Below, in pieces: positions 1 through 8,624 of a stretch of 64,000 nucleotides of DNA (position 1 is its first letter; the number at the start of each line of letters is the position of its first letter). The DNA comes from JACVRW01 sp963728155. GTDB lineage: Bacteria > Actinomycetota > Thermoleophilia > Solirubrobacterales > Thermoleophilaceae. The stretch spans positions 558,001-622,000 of the forward strand of contig CAVSJF010000006.1 of assembly GCA_963728155.1 (NCBI GenBank), given 5' to 3'. The notes beneath the pieces were generated by a model. It was not told the origin of the DNA. It did no database searches and was given only the letters and a program-made list of their open reading frames with translations. Both the position numbers and the translations under genes were made by a program.

Positions 1-13
1 TGGTCAGCTTCAC
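1..13 (-). CDS. possible start of next operon gene (edge, partial)
   Basis: On the minus strand a GTG at 13-11 overlaps the TGA that ends the ABM monooxygenase gene, giving a GTGA overlap, and would open a frame reading V-K-L-T before the window ends. The same overlap type joins other genes of this operon, so a further operon member probably starts here. Nothing can be said of its function. Confidence 0.3.
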
Positions 14-297
14 AGCGTCTCGTAGAAGGCGCGCTCGCGCGACTCCAGGTTGGGAATCGCCTCGCCCACCACCAGGCGCTGGAAGTGCTCGGAGTCCTGG
101 TGAGCCTGGTAGCCGCCCTCGTCCACGTACTGCTCGTACAGGTAGAAGAGCCGGGGGTCCTCCGGGGAGCGGTGGGCTTGGTAGAAGAGGTTGCCCTCCT
201 CCTCTCTCGACGGCGAGGTCATCTCGTCGCAGATGCGCGCGATGCGGTCCTCCTCGCCCTCGTTGGCCCGCCACAGCGCTGACACCACGTATGCCAT
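10..297 (-). CDS. ABM-domain (antibiotic biosynthesis / quinol) monooxygenase-like protein
   Basis: A 95-residue protein of the small dimeric alpha/beta-barrel ABM superfamily. The N-terminal strand (YVVSALWRANEG), a central RSPEDPRLFYLYEQYVDEGGYQAHQDSEHF block and the short total length match the family, whose members act as cofactor-free quinol or anthrone oxygenases or as heme-degrading enzymes. The FYLYEQY strand followed by a Y-x-x-H-x-x-S-x-H-F helix is the typical signature. It is the last complete gene of the molybdenum hydroxylase operon and starts one base after the FAH gene ends. That context suggests oxidation of an aromatic or heterocyclic intermediate, but the substrate is not visible. 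Confidence 0.8.
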   Translation of the reverse strand: MAYVVSALWRANEGEEDRIARICDEMTSPSREEEGNLFYQAHRSPEDPRLFYLYEQYVDEGGYQAHQDSEHFQRLVVGEAIPNLESRERAFYETL

Positions 298-298
298 C

Positions 299-1138
299 TC
301 AGTCCTCTCCTTGCTTCGCTATCCGATTGCGCAACGTCCCAATGCCCTCGATCTCGAGCTCCACCACGTCTCCCGGAGCGAGCCGGCGGTCGAGCTCGAG
401 TCCCGACCCGCCCGCCGCCGTGCCCGACCCGAACAGCTCGCCCGGGTAGAGCGTCTGGTCACGGGAGGCGTAGGCGATCATGTCCGCGAAGGTCCAGTGC
501 ATCGAGGCGCTCGTGTCCTCGCCCCAGGTATCTCCGTTCACGCGCACGCTCATGCTCAGGTCGCCCGCGTCCAGCTCGTCGGCGGTGACCAGGCAGGGCC
601 CCAGCACGTTCGAGCCGTCCCAGTCCTTGGCCTTGGCCGGGCCCATGCCGATCGGAAGCTCGCGCGTCTGCACGTCGCGCGCGGACATGTCGTTCCAGAT
701 GGTGTAGCCGAAGATCACGCCGGCGGCCTCGCCGGTGGCCACGTCGCGACAGCGGGGCCCGATCACCGCGGCCAGCTCCAGCTCGTGGTCGAGGTGCTCG
801 GTCCACGACGGCCACGGGATCTCCTCCTCGGGGCCGATCACGGTGTCCGGCATGCCCTTGTAGTAGGCCGGCACCTCGTACCACTCCTCGGGGATGTCGC
901 GGCCGAGCCGGCTGAGCGCGCCCTTCAGGTGCCCCTCGAAGGCGAGGAAGTCGCGCAGGGAGCGGGGGCGCAGGGGCGCCAGCAGGCGCGCCTCGCCCAC
1001 CTCGCGGCGCGGCCCGTCGGGGGCACCGGCCTCGATGAAGCCGACCATGTCGCCGTCGAAGCCGAGGTCGACCACCCCGCCGTCCTCGAGCGCCCCCACG
1101 CGCGCGCCCGCGGCGGATTCGTAGGTCACGAGCTTCAC
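299..1138 (-). CDS. fumarylacetoacetate hydrolase (FAH) family protein
   Basis: A 279-residue FAH-family enzyme. The family hydrolyses or decarboxylates C-C bonds of ring-cleavage products with a divalent metal. Metal-ligand carboxylates are seen in DHELELAAVIG (E119, E121) and in the FGYTIWNDMSARDVQ motif (D150), followed by KAKDWDGSNVLGP. I chose the GTG at 1138, which overlaps the stop of the upstream 2Fe-2S gene by 4 nt (GTGA). The open frame continues further upstream, but that part is out-of-frame shadow of the ferredoxin-like gene. Coupling to a molybdenum hydroxylase suggests it handles a downstream catabolite, such as an acylpyruvate or 2-oxo-hepta-3-ene-dioate type compound. The exact substrate is unknown. 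Confidence 0.85.
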   Translation of the reverse strand: MKLVTYESAAGARVGALEDGGVVDLGFDGDMVGFIEAGAPDGPRREVGEARLLAPLRPRSLRDFLAFEGHLKGALSRLGRDIPEEWYEVPAYYKGMPDTVIGPEEEIPWPSWTEHLDHELELAAVIGPRCRDVATGEAAGVIFGYTIWNDMSARDVQTRELPIGMGPAKAKDWDGSNVLGPCLVTADELDAGDLSMSVRVNGDTWGEDTSASMHWTFADMIAYASRDQTLYPGELFGSGTAAGGSGLELDRRLAPGDVVELEIEGIGTLRNRIAKQGED

Positions 1139-1575
1139 GCCGCCGCCCTCTTCACCGCGGCGCGGATCTTCACGTAACAGCCACAGCGACACAGGTTTCC
1201 CCCGAGGCTCTCGGCGATCTGCTCGTCGCTGGGGCGCGGTGTCTCCTCCAGCAGGCGCTTGGCGGTGAGAATCATCCCCGGCGTACACCAGCCGCACTGG
1301 AACGCGTGCTCGGCGTCGAAGGCCCGCGGCACCGGGTGCTCGGGCGCCAGCCCCTCGACCGTGGTGAGCGAGCGCCCGCCGGCCTGGCCGGCCAGCAGCA
1401 GGCAGCCGGAGACGGGCTCGTCGTCCAGCAGCACCGTGCAGGCGCCGCAGATGCCGATTCCGCAGGTGGCGCGAACGCTCGTGAGGCCCTCGCGGCGCAG
1501 CACGTCGATCACCATCTCGCCGGGATCGCATTCGAGCGACGCCGGCCGCCCGTTCAGGTCCAGGTCGATTCTCAC
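1135..1575 (-). CDS. molybdenum hydroxylase, [2Fe-2S] subunit (CoxS/XdhC-like)
   Basis: A 146-residue small subunit of the xanthine dehydrogenase family. The N-terminal plant-type ferredoxin domain carries C38, C43, C46 and C58 (CGIGICGACTVLLD). The C-terminal four-helix domain carries the second cluster ligands C94 and C97 (CGWCTPGM) and C129 and C131 (GNLCRCGCY). The two clusters pass electrons from the Mo site to FAD. Both overlaps, with the Mo subunit upstream and the FAH gene downstream, are 4 nt, indicating translational coupling. The gene order FAD, Mo, FeS is that of the CO dehydrogenase-like operons, although the Mo subunit is not a CO dehydrogenase. Confidence 0.95.
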   Translation of the reverse strand: MRIDLDLNGRPASLECDPGEMVIDVLRREGLTSVRATCGIGICGACTVLLDDEPVSGCLLLAGQAGGRSLTTVEGLAPEHPVPRAFDAEHAFQCGWCTPGMILTAKRLLEETPRPSDEQIAESLGGNLCRCGCYVKIRAAVKRAAA

Positions 1576-3599
1576 CCCAGCACGTCCTCGGCCGTCATCG
1601 GCAGATCGGTGAGCTGGATGCCGAGCGAGCCGAGCGCGTTACCGATAGCCGCCGGTACCGGCGGCAGGGCGGTCTCGCCCAGGCCGTGCACCTCGGCGCC
1701 GTCGCGCTCGATCAGCTCGTGGGTCATCTCGCGCGGAAGGTCGCCCAGGGCGGGCACGCTGTAGTCGGAGAGGTTGGCGTTGGAGATCTGGCCGTCGGAG
1801 TGCTCGATCGACTCGAACAGCGCGGTGCCGAGCCCCATGATCATCGACCCCTCGTTCTGCAGCTCGGCTCCGGCGCGGTCGACCACCCGGCCCGCGTAGA
1901 TCGCGGCGTGCAGGCGCTCCACGGTCACTCGCCCGGTCTTGTCGTCGACGCTCACCTCCGCCGCGGCCGCCCCCTGGTGCCAGTGCGTGGAGGCGATCCC
2001 CTGGCCGGTATCGGGGTCGAGACCGCCCTCGTTGGCGATCTCTCCGTAGCCGCGGTCGCGCCCGTTGCTCTCGAAGTCGCGCACCGCCTCGGCCAGCGCG
2101 CGGCCCATCATGTGGGTGGAGCGGCTCGAGGTGGTGCGGGTGTCGAAGGGCGAGCTGTCGGTGTCGGGATCGGGCACCTCGATCTGCCCCGGCTCGCAGC
2201 CCAGCAGCGCCGCCCCCTGGAGGCGCAGCGAGTCGCGGATGCCCTGGCCCATCTCGCACGACGCGCTGCGCACCACATAGCCCACCGGGGTGCGCTCGAC
2301 CGAGATGGCCGCCCGGCTCGGGGTCTGCATTCCCTTGAGCAGCACGCACAGGCCCTTGCCGCGCGGATCGCTCTCGTAGCCGACGGCGTCCGCGGCGGCC
2401 TGGAGGCACTCCTCGAAGTGGACGTCGTGCATCACCTCGCCGGTGGCGAAGCGGTCGCCGTCGCGCAGGAGGTTGCGCTTGCGCAGCTCCAGCGGGCTCA
2501 TGTCGAGGCGCTCGGCCAGCAGGTCCATGGCCCGCTCGCTGGCCCACACCGACTGCGTGGCGCCGTAGCCGCGGAAGGCCCCGTTGGGCGGAAGGTTGGT
2601 GTACACCGCAAGGGCGTCCACGCGCACGTGGGGAATGCGGTACGGGCCCACGCCGGCGTAGCCCATCTTGGTGGCCACGCCCGGGCCGCAGTCGGCGTAG
2701 GCGCCGGTGTCCGCCCAGCAGTCGAGCTGCTTGGCCGTAAGCGTGCCGTCCGCGGTGGCCCCCACGCGCACCCGCACCACCGCCGGGTGGCGGTTGAGGG
2801 TCACGAACTCCTCGCCCCGATCGAGCACCGCCTTCACCGGCCGCCCGGCCTTGCGCGCCAGGCAGGCCACCACGGCCTCCAGGCGGGTGAAGGTCTTGGC
2901 TCCGAACGAGCCCCCCATGGGCGGCGCGATCACGCGGATCCGTTCCGGCTCGATGCCGAACACGCCGGCCAGGTCGTCGCGCAGGTTGAACGGGGTTTGG
3001 GTGCCGGTGTGAAGCTCGAGCCGCCCGTCGGGCGTCCAGGCCGCCAGCGTGGCGTGCGGCTCCATCGGAGCGTGCTGAGCCGACGCGGTGCGAAACGTCT
3101 CCTCCACCACCACATCGGCTTCGGCGAAGCCGGTCTCCACCTCCCCGGCGAGCAGGCGAAAGCGGTGGCATACGTTGGTGCCGGGAATCGGCCGGACCCC
3201 GATCGACACCTCGTCGCCGGCCGAGTGGCCGCTCTCGGGATGCAGCAGTGGCGCGCCCTCGGCCACCGCCGCGAGCGGGTCGAAGACCGCGGGAAGCTCC
3301 TCGAGGTCGACGGTCACCTGCTGAGCGGCGGCGCGTGCCGCCGAGGGTGTGGGCGCCGCCACCGCGGCCACGATGTCCCCCACGAAGCGCGCCGGGTTCG
3401 CCAGCACCGTCTGGTCCTTCAGCTGGCACCCGTAACGGCCCAGGCCCTCGGTGTCCTCGGGAAGCAGCGCCACGCAGTCCGCGGGGAGCCCGGACACGTC
3501 GAGTGATCGCACCCGTCCGTGCGCCCCCGGCGAGCGCACGAAGGCGGCGTGCCACATGCCGTCGGCGCTCACGTCCTGCGAGTAGTCGACCAGCCTCAC
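1572..3599 (-). CDS. molybdenum hydroxylase, molybdopterin-binding subunit
   Basis: A 675-residue large subunit, about 100 residues shorter than typical homologues (near 770), with a compact N-terminal a/b-hammerhead domain. GSFGAKTF, the PPNGAFRGYGATQ loop and SCEMGQGI are Mo-pterin contacts. E642 in the GLGETALPP motif is the expected catalytic base. The AFRGYG loop is that of xanthine, nicotinate and hydroxybenzoyl-CoA type enzymes and not the AYxCSFR loop of true CO dehydrogenase. The enzyme should therefore hydroxylate or dehydroxylate an aromatic or N-heterocyclic substrate in the cytoplasm. The substrate cannot be read from sequence. Its start is an ATG overlapping the end of the FAD subunit gene by 4 nt. 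Confidence 0.92.
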   Translation of the reverse strand: MRLVDYSQDVSADGMWHAAFVRSPGAHGRVRSLDVSGLPADCVALLPEDTEGLGRYGCQLKDQTVLANPARFVGDIVAAVAAPTPSAARAAAQQVTVDLEELPAVFDPLAAVAEGAPLLHPESGHSAGDEVSIGVRPIPGTNVCHRFRLLAGEVETGFAEADVVVEETFRTASAQHAPMEPHATLAAWTPDGRLELHTGTQTPFNLRDDLAGVFGIEPERIRVIAPPMGGSFGAKTFTRLEAVVACLARKAGRPVKAVLDRGEEFVTLNRHPAVVRVRVGATADGTLTAKQLDCWADTGAYADCGPGVATKMGYAGVGPYRIPHVRVDALAVYTNLPPNGAFRGYGATQSVWASERAMDLLAERLDMSPLELRKRNLLRDGDRFATGEVMHDVHFEECLQAAADAVGYESDPRGKGLCVLLKGMQTPSRAAISVERTPVGYVVRSASCEMGQGIRDSLRLQGAALLGCEPGQIEVPDPDTDSSPFDTRTTSSRSTHMMGRALAEAVRDFESNGRDRGYGEIANEGGLDPDTGQGIASTHWHQGAAAAEVSVDDKTGRVTVERLHAAIYAGRVVDRAGAELQNEGSMIMGLGTALFESIEHSDGQISNANLSDYSVPALGDLPREMTHELIERDGAEVHGLGETALPPVPAAIGNALGSLGIQLTDLPMTAEDVLG

Positions 3600-4420
3600 G
3601 CCAGTGCCTCCACCGCCCGCCGCACCTCGGCGGCGATCACCTTGCGCCGGTAGCCGGCGCTCCCGCGCGAGTCGCTCATCGGCTCGATGCCCTCCGCGTA
3701 ACGGTGCCCGATCTCGCTCGCCAGCTCGTGGTCAGCCAGGCTGCTGTCGGCCAGCGCGCACACGTCGGGCAGCTCCTGGGGGCGGTCGGCCACCGCCCCC
3801 ACCACCACGCGCAGGCCGGCGAGCCCGCGCACCGCCGCCACCGCCACGCAGGGGCGGTCCTCGCTCGAGCGCGAGCGAAACTTCCGGTACACCGCGCGGG
3901 CCGGGGCCGGCGGCACGCGCACGGAGACCAGCAGCTCGTCCTCGGCGATGCAGGTCTCGTAGTAGCCCTGAATCAACTCACCCACGCTCACCGCGCGCTC
4001 ACCGCGCGACGAGCGCAGCAGCACCCGCGCGCCCAGCGCAGCCAGCACCGCCGGCGGATCGGACGCGTAGTCGGCGTCGGCCATCACGCCGCCCACGGTG
4101 GCCTGGTTGCGCACGCGCGGGCTGGCCACCAGTGAAAAGGCGCGGGCCAGCACGGGCCAGCCGTTCTGCACGGCGCGCGAGCGTTCGACGGCGCGGTGGC
4201 TGACCATCGCGCCCAGGCGCAGCTCGCCGTCGACGACCTCGATGCGGTCGAGGCCGGAGACCCGGCCCAGGCTCAGCAGCGTGCCGGGGGCCAGGAAGCC
4301 CTGGTTCATGAGGATTCCCAGGAACGTGCCGCCCGCGAGCACGGTGGCCTCCGCGCCGCGATCGGCGCGCAGCTCGAGCGCCTCGTCGAGGCTCTCCGGC
4401 GCCAGCCAGGCGACGCTCAC
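3596..4420 (-). CDS. molybdenum hydroxylase, FAD-binding subunit
   Basis: A 274-residue medium subunit of the xanthine dehydrogenase family. The N-terminal FAD-binding half has the flavin pyrophosphate loop TVLAGGTFLG. A second FAD contact region (RNQATVGGVMADADYASDPPAVLAALGA) follows, and a CO-dehydrogenase-flavoprotein C-terminal domain closes the protein. There is no extra roughly 40-residue [4Fe-4S] insert, so it is not the beta subunit of a classical 4-hydroxybenzoyl-CoA reductase. It begins one base after the PEP-utilizing gene stops and overlaps the Mo subunit by 4 nt, so all three hydroxylase subunits should be made together. Confidence 0.92.
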   Translation of the reverse strand: MSVAWLAPESLDEALELRADRGAEATVLAGGTFLGILMNQGFLAPGTLLSLGRVSGLDRIEVVDGELRLGAMVSHRAVERSRAVQNGWPVLARAFSLVASPRVRNQATVGGVMADADYASDPPAVLAALGARVLLRSSRGERAVSVGELIQGYYETCIAEDELLVSVRVPPAPARAVYRKFRSRSSEDRPCVAVAAVRGLAGLRVVVGAVADRPQELPDVCALADSSLADHELASEIGHRYAEGIEPMSDSRGSAGYRRKVIAAEVRRAVEALA

Positions 4421-4421
4421 G

Positions 4422-6158
4422 TCAGGAGACGGCTTCGAGAATCTCGACCACGCCGGTGGTGCCGTTCACCCGCACGCGGTCGCCGGTGGCGATGCGGTCG
4501 CCCGCGTTGGTGGTGCCGACGACGGCGGGGATGCCGAACTCGCGCGCCACCACGGCCGGGTGCGACACCGCTCCGCCCGCTTCGGTCACCAGGCCGGAGA
4601 TCTTGGTGAACAGCACGACCCAGGCCGGGTTGGTCATGTTGCAGACCAGGATCTCGCCCTGCTGGACCTGGTCGAACTCGTCGAGCGACTTGACGTAACG
4701 CGCCAGCCCCTCCACCACGCCGGCCGACGCCGCGAGGCCCTTCACCTCGCCGGTGGTGGCCGGCTCGCCCGCGTGGAACTTCTCCGGGAAGCCCCACAGG
4801 GCGTTGTAGGGGAAGTCGAGGGCGGTCTGAGTGGCCGTGCCCACCCACGAGGGCGGGCGCTTCTCGAAGGCGTCCTCGCGGGCGTCGCGCCGGTCGCCCA
4901 CCAGCTCGCGGGCGTCGAAGGCCCCCTGGTCGGCCATCAGCAGCCGCAGCTCGTTGTAGCGCAGGAACATCACGTCCTCGTGGTCGTCGAGCGTGTCGCT
5001 CTCCACGAGCTTCTTGCCGATCTCGATCAGCAGCAGGCGCAGTCGCGCGTTGGTGCCCTGGTCGATGTAGAAGTGGTGGTCGGGAGTGAGCGGGTTCATG
5101 CTCAGCGAGCGCTCGAGCGCGTCCTTGAGGTCGCTGCCCTCCACGCCCTCCAGCGCCTCGCGCTTGGCCGCCTCGAGGTCGTCACGCACGCCGGCGATGG
5201 CCGCGGGGTAGTCGTAGTCGGTGGCCAGGTAGCCGCGGATCGCCTCGATCATCGGGGCCGGGTCCTCGCGCCAGGTCTTGAAGGCGAATTCGTGCGACCA
5301 GATCGCCTTGTAGCCGAAGTCCTTCTGGTGGGGCTCCACGCGCTCGGCGAGGAAGCGCTTCCCGCTCTCGGACCCCTCCAGGGCACTCATCACATCGGCG
5401 GCGGTCTCCCCCTCGAAGGCCGCGCTGAGCTCGGAGTCGTCCTTGATCTCCTCCTTCATCTTCCACAGATCCTCGATCGAGTCCCAGTTGCGGTCGTCGA
5501 TCGAGCTCTGGAGACGGCCCATCAGGGCCGCGGCCGCGTCACCCTTCTCCTCCTCGAGCAGCGCGTTGAGGTCCTGGGTGGAGGCGAACTGGGCGAAGTT
5601 GAGCATCCAGTGGATCTTCCAGTGGCGATCGTGGATGTCGATGGCGTCTTCGAGCAGCACCGCCAGCTCGATGAAGCCGGCCCCCTCGGTGTCGAAGCCG
5701 TCGAGGTACTCGAAGTTGCGCTCGATCTCGGGCCGCAGGCGATCGCGCCACCAGTCGAGGAAGTTGCCGGCGTAGTGCGGCAGCACCCAGCCGAGATAGG
5801 CGCCGATCTTGGCCGCGTGCTCGGGGTCGCGCGGTACGCGCGGCGCGTAGCGCGACTGGTACTCGGTGGCCTCGGACTTGATCTGTGCGTCGGCGGGCAC
5901 GGCGGCGGTGTAGACGTAGCCGTTGATCTCCTTGGCCACCCAGTCGCAGGCGAAGGGCGTGCCGAAGCGCCGGAACATGTGGTCACAGGTGAGCCACCAG
6001 CCGCCGATGTCGAAGAACATGGGCGATACCGGGTTGGGGCAGTGGAGGTCGTCGTAGATCCAGAAGAGCTCGTCCTCGCCCTCGTCCCACTCGATGGGGA
6101 ACTCGTCGCTCCCCAGGAAGCTCCCGAGAACCTCTTCGCCGGCGCTGGTCACGGACAT
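4422..6158 (-). CDS. PEP-utilizing enzyme, swivelling His-domain protein (phenylphosphate synthase PpsA-like)
   Basis: A 578-residue protein that ends in the phosphohistidine swivelling domain of PEP synthase-type enzymes. The motif GGAVSHPAVVAREFGIPAVVGT carries the phosphorylated histidine at H533. The first 430 or so residues (rich in W, D and E; FWIYDDLHCPNPVSPMFF near residue 35) resemble the substrate-binding part of phenylphosphate synthase and rifampicin phosphotransferase. The ATP-grasp nucleotide-binding domain is absent. In Thauera phenylphosphate synthase that domain is a separate subunit (PpsB), so a partner gene outside the window may be needed. A strong GGAGGAG ribosome site precedes the ATG. 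This is the promoter-proximal gene of the hydroxylase operon. A role in activating a phenolic substrate is inference. Confidence 0.8.
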   Translation of the reverse strand: MSVTSAGEEVLGSFLGSDEFPIEWDEGEDELFWIYDDLHCPNPVSPMFFDIGGWWLTCDHMFRRFGTPFACDWVAKEINGYVYTAAVPADAQIKSEATEYQSRYAPRVPRDPEHAAKIGAYLGWVLPHYAGNFLDWWRDRLRPEIERNFEYLDGFDTEGAGFIELAVLLEDAIDIHDRHWKIHWMLNFAQFASTQDLNALLEEEKGDAAAALMGRLQSSIDDRNWDSIEDLWKMKEEIKDDSELSAAFEGETAADVMSALEGSESGKRFLAERVEPHQKDFGYKAIWSHEFAFKTWREDPAPMIEAIRGYLATDYDYPAAIAGVRDDLEAAKREALEGVEGSDLKDALERSLSMNPLTPDHHFYIDQGTNARLRLLLIEIGKKLVESDTLDDHEDVMFLRYNELRLLMADQGAFDARELVGDRRDAREDAFEKRPPSWVGTATQTALDFPYNALWGFPEKFHAGEPATTGEVKGLAASAGVVEGLARYVKSLDEFDQVQQGEILVCNMTNPAWVVLFTKISGLVTEAGGAVSHPAVVAREFGIPAVVGTTNAGDRIATGDRVRVNGTTGVVEILEAVS

Positions 6159-6226
6159 GTCTCTCCTCCAGATCGCGAGCGCCGATCATAAATAATCGAT
6201 GATCCTGATGCAAGGCCGCGTTGAGC

Positions 6227-7607
6227 TCAGTCTCGGCGGACCTTGCCCAGGAAAGGCACGAGCCGGGCGAGAAAGGCATTCCGCGGGCTGGCGGAGTTGG
6301 GATCGTTGTGCGAGTAGTCCTGCGTGTCGGTCCACCAGCGTCAACCGCTTCCGGGGAATCCCGGACTGCCGGGCGAGGATCGTCGCAGCATCGAGTACCC
6401 GCTGCCCGCCCAGTGCGGCGCCGAAGGCATAGATCCGAAGCTTCTTCGGCAGGTCGTCGCCGTGTATCGACCTGACGCCGAGCACGTCCTGCGCGGGGTT
6501 TGGGTTGCCCGCGGCCACCGCTCCCGAATCGATCGTGAGCCGAAGTGGGTGGTACCAGGCCGTGCCGTCGAGACTCGGCAGACCCCATCCCGAGAACATG
6601 CGCGCGTAACGCCCGATCGGTGTGATCTCACCGGCCTGATCCCACCCGCGCGGGTCGCCGCTCGCGGCCAGCCGGCCGAGGTGCGCCTGCGCCGCGCGCA
6701 GCCCTTCGGGAGAGGTCGCCGTGTCCAGTGCATACCCGTACAGCCCCAGATTGGTGGCCGGCACAGGCGGCTTGAGGTTGGCCGGGAGAGCCGGAAAGGC
6801 CTGACCGAGAGATGGCGCGTCGGGGTCCAATATCGCCCCCAGCGAACCGGTGGAGTTGAAGAGTCCCGCGTAGGGCGCGGGTATTCCCCCGAAGGAAAGC
6901 CAGGGAGTGCCCGTCCGCAGTTCGGCGAGCGAGGCGCGGGCCTGGTCAGGCGTAACGGCCGTGGGGCTGCTGCCCCCGTCTATGAACACGAGTCCGGAGA
7001 GCCCCTTTGCCCCGGGTTCGCCGCGGAAGTCCCAGGTGGCGTACGCCGAGGTGATCGATCCACCCAGCGAGTGCCCTCCCATCACCACCTTGCCGCCGAG
7101 CTTGCGGGCCGCGGCCACGACTCGGCGCAGGTCCCCTATCTCCACTCGCATGCCCCAGCGCCGTGCGAACGCGACATCGGCGTCGGGGATGAGCTCGAAG
7201 TGGTCGGTGACAGCCGAGTTGGCGACCCAGCCCAGGTAGTAGTCGAAGAGCTGCTGTCCTGTCGCCTTGCGACGCTTGGCCCGGTTGAGGACCGAGTGAT
7301 CCTCGAGCAGGTTCTCCCGCCGCTCGACGGCCCATACCTGCCAGCCCTTGGCTTTTCTCACCACATCCTTCGCCAGGGGCGCGAAGTAGGCCGCGCTGGC
7401 CGACGTGCCCGGGTTGAGCACCAGCACGTTGCGGGCCTTCTGTGGACCCACCTTGAGGATCCCCACCCTGTTGTACTTGGCGGGGGTTCCCGGCGACGCC
7501 AGGCCGTCGATGCGCTCGAACGACACCGGCACCTTGGCGGCGAGCGCAGGCGGCGTTGCCGCCATCAGCGCGATGACCCCCAGCGCCGCGATCGGGGCGA
7601 AGCCCAC
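6227..7607 (-). CDS. exported alpha/beta hydrolase (frame broken near the C terminus)
   Basis: A secreted serine hydrolase of about 459 residues after repair. It has a signal peptide (residues 1-24, cut near PALAA/K), an oxyanion region NPGTSASAAYF and the nucleophile elbow GGHSLGG with S180. As given, the frame runs past LVDR into unrelated sequence and stops at 6186. Removing one C from the GACCGAC at about 6332 restores LVDDTQDYSHNDPNSASP and a stop at 6227, and this tail carries the HNDP histidine expected of the catalytic triad. The gene starts with GTG 5 nt after the AMIN-like gene, so the two form an operon. Substrate unknown; lipase or esterase activity is plausible. Confidence 0.75.
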
Positions 7608-7612
7608 CCCCC

Positions 7613-8134
7613 TCAGTGCTCGACGTCGATCACGATCCGCGTCGGGTTGGTGAGGCGGAAGACCCGGAAGCCGGTCTTTTGCCGCAGCCCGAGCCCAAAC
7701 GTGACGAGGCCCTCGAAGTCGCCGGCCAGCTTGACCTGACGCAGATTGGGGCAGAGTGGCGTTCTAACGGAAGGGATCAGGCTCATTCCACCCGCGCCGT
7801 GTGCGCGGGCATCGCGAACCAGGACCCTGATGCGCTTGGTGCCGCGCAGGCGCACCGGGCGCCCGGAGCCGTCCTGGCGCACGACCCTCACGTATCGCGC
7901 GTCGTAGCCCGGAGTGGCGAGGCGCCCGCGAATGACGAAGCGATCGAAGTTGGCCCGGCACCCGGTGGCTACGCCGGTCAGTTGGGCCTGCGGGCCGCTT
8001 CCGGCTGAGGTCTTGGGCGCCGTGGTGAACGGCGGCAGGGCGAACGCCACACCGGTGAGAGCAAGCACCGAGGCCACCACGAGGGCGAGCGTGGTGCCGC
8101 GTCGGACCGACAGGGACTTTCGCGCCAGCTTCAT
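7613..8134 (-). CDS. exported AMIN-like domain protein
   Basis: A 173-residue exported protein. Residues 1-33 form a signal peptide with a basic n-region (MKLARKSLSVRR) and hydrophobic core. The remainder is a predicted beta-sandwich with FDRFVIRGRL, YVRVVRQDGSGRPVRLRG and a C-terminal GFRVFRLTNPTRIVIDVEH strand pair. This is the pattern of actinobacterial AMIN-like proteins, relatives of the AMIN domain that binds cell-wall glycans or localises amidases. Two cysteines (in ATGCRANF and PLCPNL) may form a disulfide. It lies 5 nt upstream of the exported hydrolase, which suggests a shared envelope role. Confidence 0.65.
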   Translation of the reverse strand: MKLARKSLSVRRGTTLALVVASVLALTGVAFALPPFTTAPKTSAGSGPQAQLTGVATGCRANFDRFVIRGRLATPGYDARYVRVVRQDGSGRPVRLRGTKRIRVLVRDARAHGAGGMSLIPSVRTPLCPNLRQVKLAGDFEGLVTFGLGLRQKTGFRVFRLTNPTRIVIDVEH

Positions 8135-8177
8135 GCCTGTCAGGTCTAACCGATCCGCCGGTGCCGGTCAACCCGCG

Positions 8178-8624
8178 CTATTCGCGCACGATCAACACGG
8201 TGCCCGCCGCGAGCAGCGCGATGCCCAGGAGCTTCTCCCAGGTGATCGCCCGCTCGTCCAAGCCGAGGACCCCGGCGCGGTCGATCACCACCGAGAGGGC
8301 GAGCTGGCCGGCGATGACGGCAGCGGTGGCCCCGCCTGCGCCCAGTTGGCGGACGGTGATCAGGGTGATCACGACGATGGCCGCGCCGCCGACCCCGCCG
8401 AGGATCCAGTAGTACCAGGCCGGCGACGGGGCGCCCTCGTCGCCGCCGATGCCGCCCGCCACGGTGAAGGTGAGCACCAGGATGATCGCGGTGCCGACGA
8501 GGAAGCTCACCAGGGCCGCCCCGAAGTCGCCGACCGTGTTCGAGATGACGTTGTTGGCCGGCGCCTGCACGGCCACCAGCCCGCCGGCGGCCACGGTCAG
8601 GAGCACGGCCAGCTCCTTGCTCAC
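8178..8624 (-). CDS. YdcZ/DUF606-family DMT transporter
   Basis: A 148-residue integral membrane protein with about five hydrophobic segments (for example AVLLTVAAGGLVAVQAPANN, AALVSFLVGTAIILVL, GGAAIVVITLITV, AVIAGQLALSVVI and LLGIALLAAGTVLIV). Length and motifs (QAPANNVI near the N terminus, GQLALSVVIDRAGVLG in the middle) match the short half-size YdcZ/DUF606 family of the drug/metabolite transporter superfamily. Members usually act as paired homologues or dimers. Its GTG start overlaps the polA stop (GTGA). The transported compound is unknown. Confidence 0.8.
   Translation of the reverse strand: MSKELAVLLTVAAGGLVAVQAPANNVISNTVGDFGAALVSFLVGTAIILVLTFTVAGGIGGDEGAPSPAWYYWILGGVGGAAIVVITLITVRQLGAGGATAAVIAGQLALSVVIDRAGVLGLDERAITWEKLLGIALLAAGTVLIVRE

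Noticed and set aside
1572..3599. Carbon monoxide dehydrogenase large subunit (CoxL)
   Set aside because: The active-site loop is AFRGYG, not AYxCSFR, so the protein belongs to the wider hydroxylase family.
4098..6191. A 697-codon open frame on the plus strand opposite the PEP-utilizing gene (and similar long frames at 8449-12060 and 1686-3506)
   Set aside because: They are GC-rich mirror frames of well-identified minus-strand genes, with low-complexity translations and no recognisable domains.
6186..6226. C-terminal extension of the exported hydrolase to 6186
   Set aside because: This tail is in the wrong frame after an extra base at about 6332; the alternative frame ends at 6227 and carries the expected catalytic His region.
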